This document shows, piece by piece, positions 1 to 5,777 of a stretch of 6,849 nt of DNA. The notes beneath the pieces were generated by a model that had not been told where the DNA came from, did not search any database, and was given only the letters and a program-made list of their open reading frames with translations. The first letter of the stretch is position 1; each line of letters begins with the position of its first letter. The translations under genes and the position numbers were made by a program. The stretch comes from Deltaproteobacteria bacterium (lineage in GTDB: Bacteria; Desulfobacterota; Syntrophia; Syntrophales; UBA2210): positions 1 to 6,849 of the forward strand of contig JAFGPZ010000071.1 of assembly GCA_016935935.1 (NCBI GenBank), written 5' to 3'.

Positions 1-98
1 AAAGCTTTCAAGGTTGCCTGCCTTCCCAGAGAAAGATGGAAATGTTATTTTGTATTCTAAACGGCATGTATATATGTAAACCGCACATAAATACAGAC

Positions 99-173
99 AA
101 AAAAAGGATCACCTTATTTTAAACCGGGGATTCGGATGCTGAACTTTCGGTCTTATCTTCGGTAATCCTTTTT
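99..173 (-). terminator. Probable intrinsic terminator of the operon
   Basis: In the minus-strand transcript, AAAAAGGATTACC (161-173) can pair with GGTGATCCTTTTT (101-113) over 13 bp with one G-U pair, and the 3' arm runs into seven U (99-105). The loop is long, 47 nt, and could hold a small inner ACCG/CGGT stem (148-151 with 123-126). It lies about 30-100 nt after the cytochrome b stop, as expected for the end of the block. The long loop makes it less certain than a compact terminator. I saw no convincing gene in the remaining bases 1-98 on either strand. Confidence 0.5.
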
Positions 174-201
174 CCCATTGCCTGTAAGTCACTTTATTAT
201 T

Positions 202-1608
202 TCAGCCTTCAATTCCTTTAAGGACTTCCTCTTTTTTGAGGATCTTCATGCCATACTTTTTCAGATCGAGTGACAGCATATAGTCTGCCATGTGATTTAG
301 TTCCTCTTCCGTATTCTCATACTTGGGCATGATATTCCACCGGCTGACCGATTGAGGATCCTTCACTGATGCTATTAGCCACTCCCTCTCCCTGTCCTTG
401 GCAATTACATTGGAAAGATCCGGACCATATCCTCTTCTTCCACCCTGACCCAGGACATTGTGACAATATGAACAATCCTTTTCCACCCAGGTCTGCGCTC
501 CCTTCATCTCAGTAAGGGTCAATTGTCTGTCCGGCACTACAACAACCTTACCGTAGGGTTGTGAATCTGCCATTCCCATAATGTTCGTATAGACAATCCC
601 CACCAGGATCGCAATGCCAAAGGCTATCGCCAGGGGACGATCCGCGGGGCTGCGATTCTTCATCCGGTTAAAGAAGGGGAGAAGGAACAAAATGAGCATA
701 CCTCCCACTGGTATGACCACCAAACCTATGAATTCAAAAGCTCCGGGAAAGAAGGTAAGCATCTTATAGAGCCACATGAAATACCAGTCTGGCCGGGGAA
801 TGTAATCGGGTTCGGGAGTAAGAGCTACTTTTTCCAGTGGAGGATCTACATAGATGCTCATAAGGACAATTACTGCAAAGACAAGAATGAAGGCAATGGT
901 CCCCTTAAAGACCTGATCGGGATAGAAGAGGGCCGTCTTCTTCTCTTCCGATTTTTCCGACGCCCAGTGTCCCGCTATATCATGGACACGTACCATATAA
1001 ATATGAAAAACGATCCCTATAGCGAGCAATGCGGGCAGGATCAGCATGTGTACCGCATAAAATCTGGTAAGTGTCAGGGCCGACACCTCGGGGCCGCCTC
1101 GCAGCAGTTTGGTAATAAACTCACCGATAAAGGGAATATCTTTCGTAATGCTCGTGCCCACTACTGTAGCCCAGTATGCCTTCTGATCCCATGGAAGAAG
1201 GTAACCCGTAAAACCGAACCCCAGCGTGATGATAAAGAGGAAAACCCCAATAATCCAGGTAAACTCACGAGGCGCCTTATAGGAACCGTAAAAGAAGGTT
1301 GTGAACAGATGGACAACTACCAGTATAACCATGGCTCCCGCTCCCCAGTGGTGAATTCCCCTGAGGATCTTACCCATGAAGACATCATCCATAATATAAT
1401 TGATGGACTGATAGGCATACTCCGGTGAAGGATTATAGTACATGGCCAGTATCATGCCCGTAAGCGCCTCTACCACAAAGAGAAATACGAGAACACTGCC
1501 CAGTGTGAGGGACCAGTCCAGATTCCCCATCAGGGGTTTCTCCAGGAAGGGTTTCAGATATTTATCCCAGCCTGCTCGATCGCGCATATATGATCCAAAT
1601 CGTGACAT
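202..1608 (-). CDS. Cytochrome b (b6 plus subunit IV type) fused to a C-terminal monohaem cytochrome c
   Basis: This 468-residue quinol-oxidising core subunit of a bc/b6f-type complex has haem b ligands H86/H100 (GIHHWGA, VVVHLF) and H187/H202 (RFYAVH, IVFHIY). The 14- and 15-residue spacings are the b6 pattern. Helices lie at about 33-56, 87-105, 117-138, 184-206, 237-255, 293-311 and 326-345: four b6-like plus three subunit-IV-like, already fused. The Qo motif is PDWY (273-276) instead of PEWY. After helix seven, on the outer side, a cytochrome c domain follows (about 360-449), with CSYCH (379-383) and a likely distal ligand M427 in IMPKY. T35 sits where chloroplast b6 has the Cys that binds haem ci. 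AGGGAGG lies inside the end of the fusion gene, 6 nt before this ATG, and the gap is 1 nt, so translation is probably coupled. With the Rieske domain it would pass quinol electrons to its own c haem while moving protons. Confidence 0.94.
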   Translation of the reverse strand: MSRFGSYMRDRAGWDKYLKPFLEKPLMGNLDWSLTLGSVLVFLFVVEALTGMILAMYYNPSPEYAYQSINYIMDDVFMGKILRGIHHWGAGAMVILVVVHLFTTFFYGSYKAPREFTWIIGVFLFIITLGFGFTGYLLPWDQKAYWATVVGTSITKDIPFIGEFITKLLRGGPEVSALTLTRFYAVHMLILPALLAIGIVFHIYMVRVHDIAGHWASEKSEEKKTALFYPDQVFKGTIAFILVFAVIVLMSIYVDPPLEKVALTPEPDYIPRPDWYFMWLYKMLTFFPGAFEFIGLVVIPVGGMLILFLLPFFNRMKNRSPADRPLAIAFGIAILVGIVYTNIMGMADSQPYGKVVVVPDRQLTLTEMKGAQTWVEKDCSYCHNVLGQGGRRGYGPDLSNVIAKDREREWLIASVKDPQSVSRWNIMPKYENTEEELNHMADYMLSLDLKKYGMKILKKEEVLKGIEG

Positions 1609-1609
1609 C

Positions 1610-2872
1610 TTAAGCCTCCCTCACAAGTATTTTTCCATTATCCACCTTTGTCAGATAGCGATCCATAGCGCGGGGCGGTGGGCCCGCCTTTACGCGTCCA
1701 TCAGGATAGAACTGGCCTCCATGACAATCACAGAGAAACAGCTGTTTTTTATCATCCCAGTGCAGTACGCAGGCAAGATGTGTACACCGGCTGTTAAAGA
1801 CAATAACATCCTCGGATCCGGATTCATGGGATACGAAGACAGGCTTGGTAACGGTACTTTCATAGATGCCGTCTTTGACTTTGTAACTGATTGGAACAGT
1901 CTTAACGGCGCCAACGGGAAATTCATCCACCTTTCCCACCTCTACCCACTTCTCTTCACGTTTGCGCATGGCCGGAACGAGAGAGGTAACCGACATGATA
2001 CCCCCTGTCACTACAGCAATCATCGCGCCAAGACCGAGTGTGACTCTGGACAGGAAACGCCTCCGTGAATTCTCTGGTGTAACAATCTCCGCCTCCGCTT
2101 TCTTAACGGGTGCCACCTTATCCTCTATGTCCACCACATCCACCTTCTTGAAGGGGTTCTTGGCGGCAAGGAGCTGTATATATTTCAGTGACCGTGTGGG
2201 ACTTATTTCCTTGGGACATACGTCGGTGCAGTTCAATTCACTTCGGCAATTGTAGCAACCGGCCAGCACCTGAGCCATTCTCTCCTCATGGAGGGCATCC
2301 CGACTGTCCAGCAAAAGCGTAAAAGCCCTGTTCAGTGCTCCAGGCCCCGGATAATCTTCGTACCAGTTGGCCATTGTGCAGGCTGATACACAGCACCCAC
2401 AGCCAATACATTCAGTATACTTTTCAATCAACTGGCGTTCTTTTGAATCGGGTCGAATGATTGCCGGTTCTTTTGACTCCTCGGCAGGCTCGAAATAACC
2501 AAGTGCCTTGTCCATATTCTTGAAGAAAGGATCCATATCGACAACAAGATCTCGAATTACAGGAAAATGATTCAGCGGTCGAATTGTAATCTCGTCCCCC
2601 TTCAGGTGACTCAAGGTAATCTTACAGGCGAGACCCTCTTTACCATTTATAACCATACCGCATGAACCGCACATGCTTATTCTGCAGGAATAGCGGAATG
2701 CAAGGGTCTGGTCGTACTCCTTCTGAATTCTGATCAGCAGATCGAGCACGGTGGTAATACTTTCGTCCTCTATGTCCAGCTCAAAGCGATCAAAGTGCCC
2801 CTCCCCCCCCACCGCCGGGTCATAGCGAAACACCTTGACAACTCTTTTACTCTTCTGTTTTTTATCAGTCAT
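1610..2872 (-). CDS. sdhB: Fusion protein: SdhB/FrdB iron-sulfur subunit joined to a membrane-anchored Rieske [2Fe-2S] protein
   Basis: The protein has 420 residues, against about 230-260 for SdhB alone. Residues 1-238 are a complete iron-sulfur subunit. A plant-type [2Fe-2S] site is formed by C63, C68, C71 and C83 (SCRISMCGSC, LAC). C155, C158, C161 and C219 should bind [4Fe-4S]; C165, C209 and C215 should bind [3Fe-4S]. Extra Cys occur at 160 and 206. W170 matches the quinone-site Trp. A charged linker (239-268) leads to a twin-arginine motif, SRRRFL (269-274), and a hydrophobic helix (277-300). A Rieske head follows: CTHLAC with ligands C363 and H365 and disulfide Cys C368, then CDCHGG with ligands C381 and H384 and disulfide Cys C383, then GPPPR (397-401). 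The frame is continuous with no stop and no good internal start before the Rieske part. The start is ATG 2870-2872, with AAGGAG 12 nt upstream. The next gene, cytochrome b, begins 1 nt after this stop, so the Rieske part has its natural partner. The fusion implies direct contact between complex II and complex III; whether it is cleaved after synthesis is unknown. Confidence 0.93.
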   Translation of the reverse strand: MTDKKQKSKRVVKVFRYDPAVGGEGHFDRFELDIEDESITTVLDLLIRIQKEYDQTLAFRYSCRISMCGSCGMVINGKEGLACKITLSHLKGDEITIRPLNHFPVIRDLVVDMDPFFKNMDKALGYFEPAEESKEPAIIRPDSKERQLIEKYTECIGCGCCVSACTMANWYEDYPGPGALNRAFTLLLDSRDALHEERMAQVLAGCYNCRSELNCTDVCPKEISPTRSLKYIQLLAAKNPFKKVDVVDIEDKVAPVKKAEAEIVTPENSRRRFLSRVTLGLGAMIAVVTGGIMSVTSLVPAMRKREEKWVEVGKVDEFPVGAVKTVPISYKVKDGIYESTVTKPVFVSHESGSEDVIVFNSRCTHLACVLHWDDKKQLFLCDCHGGQFYPDGRVKAGPPPRAMDRYLTKVDNGKILVREA

Positions 2873-2890
2873 GTGATGCTACTGCTCCTT

Positions 2891-3232
2891 TCAATAAATA
2901 CCCATCCAGATAATAATGAACATTATAGCTCCAACTGCACACAGACCTCCAAGAAGGGCCTTCTGGTATTTGGCGTGTACGATACCGAAATCCATGAGGA
3001 TAATTCTCAGCCCAAGAACGGCGTGAAAGGTTACCGTAGTGAGTAATAGAAATTGTATCAGGGGTCTGTAGGGTAGTGTAAGATGTATGCCCAGAAAAAC
3101 TATAATGGCAAGCGCCGATATACGCTGCCAGAGCCATGCCCACATACCGATCTGCGTGTTACGCCACCTGTTCGGGTCAAGTTCACCTCTCCTCAATGGA
3201 TTGCGATATTGTATATTTTCATTCTGTTCCAT
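2891..3232 (-). CDS. sdhC: Succinate dehydrogenase-type membrane anchor (three-helix, SdhC/SdhD family)
   Basis: This 113-residue protein has a basic N-terminus and three hydrophobic helices at about 31-53, 58-80 and 90-112. Helix I carries WQRIS (35-39), matching the Arg/Ser quinone-site region of SdhC. Helix II carries FHAVLGLRIILMDFG (69-83), the H-x3-G-x-R-x4-D pattern in which the His (H70) is a haem b ligand in SdhC/SdhD. H50 at the end of helix I is a possible second ligand. It should hold the catalytic dimer to the inner face of the membrane and form the quinone site. GGAGGA lies 5 nt before the ATG. It follows the flavoprotein by 35 nt and precedes the iron-sulfur fusion by 18 nt. 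Only one such anchor is present, whereas most enzymes with anchors this small have two. It may form a homodimer, or a second anchor may be encoded elsewhere. Confidence 0.85.
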   Translation of the reverse strand: MEQNENIQYRNPLRRGELDPNRWRNTQIGMWAWLWQRISALAIIVFLGIHLTLPYRPLIQFLLLTTVTFHAVLGLRIILMDFGIVHAKYQKALLGGLCAVGAIMFIIIWMGIY

Positions 3233-3267
3233 TTCAATCCTCCAAACACTCTATAGAAATAAGAATA

Positions 3268-4977
3268 TTATTTTTTAAGGTCCGATGGTTTTTTATATTT
3301 CAATTCCACCGGTTTTTTCTCAAATACTGGCTTTCCGTCTTCACCCTTTATAGCGTAGATATTGAAGAGACCGTAGTCATCATTCCGCTTCGGATAATCC
3401 AGGCGGTAGTGCGCACCTCTGGTCTCTTCTCTCAATATGGCCGATCCACCTATGACGGTGGACGTGCTAATCATGTTTTGGAGGGAAATCCAGTCGTTCC
3501 AGGCAGTATTATAGGCCTTTCCGCCTTTTACACTGCTTTCACTGAACTTCTGACGAATTTCTTCTATATCGGTAATAGCCTCTTTCAATTTTTCGCCGGT
3601 CCGTGCCACACCAATCTTCGTCCAGTTTATTTCACGTAAATCATGTCTCAGGTCGTAGATCGAAATGCCGCCCTTCTTGTCGAAGGGTTCCATATATCTG
3701 GCTATAAATTCGTCAACCTGCTCTTGACGCGACTCGGGAATACCCTTGTTCGATTTGAGATATCTGGCCATGGCCTTGCCAGCAAGCCTCCCGTAAACAC
3801 AGGAGTCCGCTATACCATTTCCACCGAGACGGTTTGCTCCGTGCATGCCACCCGAATCTTCTCCGGCGCAGAAGAGACGTTCCAGCGAGGTCTTACATTC
3901 CATATCGATGACGGCTCCGCCCATCAGGTAATGGGCCGATGGAGAAACCGGCACAGGCTTGCGTGCAAGGTCATAACCGAACAGGGCACAGCGCTCGCAC
4001 ATGCCGGGAAAGTCTCTTTCCACCCTTTCAGCACCGAGGTGGGAAGCCACAATACAGACACCGCCATGGTCACAAGCACGACCTTCCATCATCTCAATAA
4101 AAGATGACCTGCTCATAATGTCTCTCGTCGTACGTTCCATGCGTTCGGGATCATATTTACTCATAAAGCGCTCACCGTTACGATTTAAAATGTAGGCGCC
4201 CGCTCCTCTCAGTCCTTCCTCAAGAAGCGCCCCGGCCACCACGCTGCCCGGTACGATGAGTCCCGTGGGATGGAACTGCACCATCTCCATATCTATAAAC
4301 CGGACCCCTGCCCGGTACATCATTCCAAGACCATCCTGGGTTTTGGGCGGACCTGGCGCAAAAAACCTGTAGTTTGTCGTGCCACCGCCTGAACCATCGA
4401 ATGTAACAGCAGCCTCGATTATTTTGAAAATCCCACGCCGCACATCCAGCACAAGGGCTCCTACCACCTCTTTACCGGATGCGTCGGTAAGCAGCTCCAG
4501 TGCACGATGCTCCTCTAACATAGTAATATTCCGTTTGCTTATCTGCTCCGTCGTGCGGCTGATTATCTCAATCCCCGTCAGGTCACCCTTATGAACAGTG
4601 CGATCAAAGGTCTGGCCGGCAAAGGGTTTCTGGTGTATGGTACCATCAGGGTTCCTGTCAAAGAAACATCCATAGATGGTTTCCATCTCTTTGATTGTGG
4701 GAGTGGCCTCTTCAACAAATTGAACAGCCAGATCCTGATTGTTTATAAACTTACCACCATTCAAGGTATCCATAAGGTGTTTTTCATGGGAATCTTCGTC
4801 GTTAAGAACGACATTAAATCCCCCCTGCACCATGCGGCTGCAGCCCCCTTTGCCTCTCAGATCCTTGGTAACAATTATGATTTTTGATTCAGGATTGGCA
4901 TCGTAGGCGTTCAGGGCCGCCAGACTCGCGGCACCACCCATTCCAATTATCAGTATGTCTCCTCTTATTTTCTCCAT
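3268..4977 (-). CDS. sdhA: Succinate dehydrogenase / fumarate reductase flavoprotein subunit, with Cys replacing the FAD-linking His
   Basis: This 569-residue protein is the cytoplasmic catalytic subunit, which interconverts succinate and fumarate on FAD and passes electrons to the iron-sulfur subunit. The FAD-binding fold opens at residues 7-25 with G12-x-G14-x-x-A17. Active-site groups are present: FHPTG with H236, EEGLRGAG (253-260), TTRD with R285, SPSAHYLMGG with H349, and HGANRLGGN with R383, matching the catalytic and dicarboxylate-binding His and Arg of E. coli FrdA. A C-terminal REETRGAHYR block is also typical. Two oddities: C46 (GGCSRMVQGG) takes the place of the His that binds FAD covalently in most SdhA/FrdA proteins, and the usual TGDG is TQDG (213-216). 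The first resembles thiol:fumarate reductase-like or L-aspartate-oxidase-like members with non-covalent FAD. The HKGDLTGIEI segment (129-138) also differs from classical SdhA. The neighbours supply the anchor and the iron-sulfur subunit. Net direction in the cell cannot be read from sequence. Confidence 0.92.
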   Translation of the reverse strand: MEKIRGDILIIGMGGAASLAALNAYDANPESKIIIVTKDLRGKGGCSRMVQGGFNVVLNDEDSHEKHLMDTLNGGKFINNQDLAVQFVEEATPTIKEMETIYGCFFDRNPDGTIHQKPFAGQTFDRTVHKGDLTGIEIISRTTEQISKRNITMLEEHRALELLTDASGKEVVGALVLDVRRGIFKIIEAAVTFDGSGGGTTNYRFFAPGPPKTQDGLGMMYRAGVRFIDMEMVQFHPTGLIVPGSVVAGALLEEGLRGAGAYILNRNGERFMSKYDPERMERTTRDIMSRSSFIEMMEGRACDHGGVCIVASHLGAERVERDFPGMCERCALFGYDLARKPVPVSPSAHYLMGGAVIDMECKTSLERLFCAGEDSGGMHGANRLGGNGIADSCVYGRLAGKAMARYLKSNKGIPESRQEQVDEFIARYMEPFDKKGGISIYDLRHDLREINWTKIGVARTGEKLKEAITDIEEIRQKFSESSVKGGKAYNTAWNDWISLQNMISTSTVIGGSAILREETRGAHYRLDYPKRNDDYGLFNIYAIKGEDGKPVFEKKPVELKYKKPSDLKK

Positions 4978-4986
4978 TACTTTGAT

Positions 4987-4992
4987 TTCCTT
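4987..4992 (-). promoter_or_regulatory. Ribosome binding site that decides the flavoprotein start
   Basis: AAGGAA on the minus strand lies 9 nt before the ATG at 4975-4977. An in-frame ATG nine codons upstream (5002-5004) has no purine-rich site ahead of it, and its extra residues precede the usual N-terminal strand of the FAD-binding fold, so the downstream start is preferred. Confidence 0.65.
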
Positions 4993-5060
4993 TTCGCAAA
5001 GCATTCAGTCATTAATGTAACAAATATAAGATACAAAAAAGCGAAAGAATGGTCTTCCGC

Positions 5061-5090
5061 ATTATAATCAAAAATATTCCCTTTAATATA
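5061..5090 (-). promoter_or_regulatory. Candidate sigma-70-type promoter before the flavoprotein gene
   Basis: The minus strand has a consensus -10 hexamer, TATAAT (5061-5066), in an A/T-rich stretch between the palindrome and the flavoprotein start. The -35 side is weak: no good TTGACA lies 16-18 nt upstream, only A/T-rich sequence. If active, transcription would begin near 5054, leaving a leader of about 77 nt before the ATG at 4977. The 200-nt gap and the hairpin on its upstream side make a separate transcript for the redox complex plausible. In such A/T-rich sequence a chance match is quite possible. Confidence 0.35.
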
Positions 5091-5136
5091 AAAGATGCAT
5101 TGCTCCGTCTAATGTGCTGAACAGCTAATCATATGT

Positions 5137-5170
5137 ATGATACCTCTCCACTTAAGTGGAGAGGTATCAT
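5137..5170 (-). repeat. Perfect 34-nt palindrome (17-bp arms) after fumarase beta
   Basis: The arms ATGATACCTCTCCACTT (5137-5153) and AAGTGGAGAGGTATCAT (5154-5170) are exact reverse complements with no spacer, centred on CTTAAG. In RNA a small loop would form at the centre, giving a stable stem of about 15 bp. It starts 10 nt after the fumarase stop. The minus transcript continues ACATATGATTAGC with no U-run, so this is not a standard intrinsic terminator. It could be a 3'-end stability or processing hairpin for the fumAB message, a weak attenuator, or, as DNA, an operator for a dimeric regulator ahead of the flavoprotein promoter region. The structure is certain and the function is open. Confidence 0.75.
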
Positions 5171-5180
5171 TGAAACACAA

Positions 5181-5768
5181 TTAAACTCCCAACTTCTTGT
5201 AGATCTCAGGCATCCGTTTCTTTCCTTCAGCCCTCACGTCCTCATAGAGATGATTCCCGTGAGAATCCATGGCCACAGTCAGGGGACCGAAATCCTTAAC
5301 TTCAAACTCATAGAGCGCCTCCGGATGCAGATGCTCCCAGTGAACATGTTTGACCCGGACTATCTGCTGCGTCTCCAGGGAGGCGGCGCCACCAACGATT
5401 GCAAGATATACCGCACCGAATTTTTTCATCGCATCGAGACTCTGCTGATATAGGCCACTCTTACCGATGATGGCCTTTACACCATATTTTTCCATCAGAC
5501 CCGGTGAGAAACGATCCATACGCGTACTCGTCGTCGTTCCCACGCATATTGGTTCCCATGTATCGCCTACCTTTTTCAGGCTCGGGGCGGTGTGTATGCA
5601 GGGCATACCTTCAAGACTTACGGGAGGTTCATGACCCTGGTCGAATATGTAGATCTGAGTAAGATCTCTTATGCCGAACAGTGTTCCGTCGAAGTGGACA
5701 ATATCTCCCACCTTCAGTTTCCTCATATCCTCTTCTGAAAAGGGTGTTGTAAGATGATAATTTGCCAT
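5181..5768 (-). CDS. fumB: Class I fumarate hydratase, beta subunit
   Basis: This 195-residue protein begins MANYHLTTP, typical of the class I fumarase beta subunit, the equivalent of the C-terminal domain of single-chain enzymes such as E. coli FumA. It supplies the rest of the substrate pocket. GTTTSTRMD at 77-85 contains T79 and R83, and GKSGL at 102-106 contains K103; their spacing matches the catalytic Thr, Arg and Lys of the Leishmania enzyme, and R34 is a likely further substrate Arg. VGGAASL (125-131) and FGPLTVAMDSHGN (160-172) are further conserved blocks. Length is normal and no key residue is missing. It pairs with the alpha gene 19 nt upstream. It ends 10 nt before a perfect palindrome and about 200 nt before the flavoprotein start, so fumAB forms its own sub-block. 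The product would take fumarate from the adjacent succinate oxidoreductase or supply it. Confidence 0.92.
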   Translation of the reverse strand: MANYHLTTPFSEEDMRKLKVGDIVHFDGTLFGIRDLTQIYIFDQGHEPPVSLEGMPCIHTAPSLKKVGDTWEPICVGTTTSTRMDRFSPGLMEKYGVKAIIGKSGLYQQSLDAMKKFGAVYLAIVGGAASLETQQIVRVKHVHWEHLHPEALYEFEVKDFGPLTVAMDSHGNHLYEDVRAEGKKRMPEIYKKLGV

Positions 5769-5777
5769 TCTATTGTA

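Noticed and set aside
1..201. Short frames after cytochrome b, such as a 19-codon ATG frame on the minus strand and a 28-codon frame on the plus strand from base 35
   Set aside because: They are very short, lack clear ribosome sites, and overlap the probable terminator.
967..1428. Open frame of 153 codons on the plus strand
   Set aside because: It lies wholly opposite the conserved cytochrome b gene and its product has no recognisable motif or ribosome site. The plus-strand frames opposite the other genes (for example 1442-2068, 3136-4107, 4379-4887, 5133-5453, 5773-6280) were rejected for the same reason.
2040..2070. Internal ribosome site (GGAGG, 2060-2064) making a separate Rieske protein
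   Set aside because: GGAGG is part of the Arg codons of the twin-arginine motif. The only codon at good spacing is CTG, which would remove the arginines and leave a defective export signal; no ATG or GTG lies suitably nearby.
1610..2872. The fusion as an assembly chimera or lost stop codon
   Set aside because: The frame, strand and spacing are consistent throughout, the linker is a plausible charged tether, and the partner cytochrome b follows at 1 nt. Raw reads would still be needed to exclude an error fully.
4978..5004. Longer flavoprotein starting at 5004
   Set aside because: There is no ribosome site before that ATG, while AAGGAA lies 9 nt before the ATG at 4977, where the FAD-binding strand begins.
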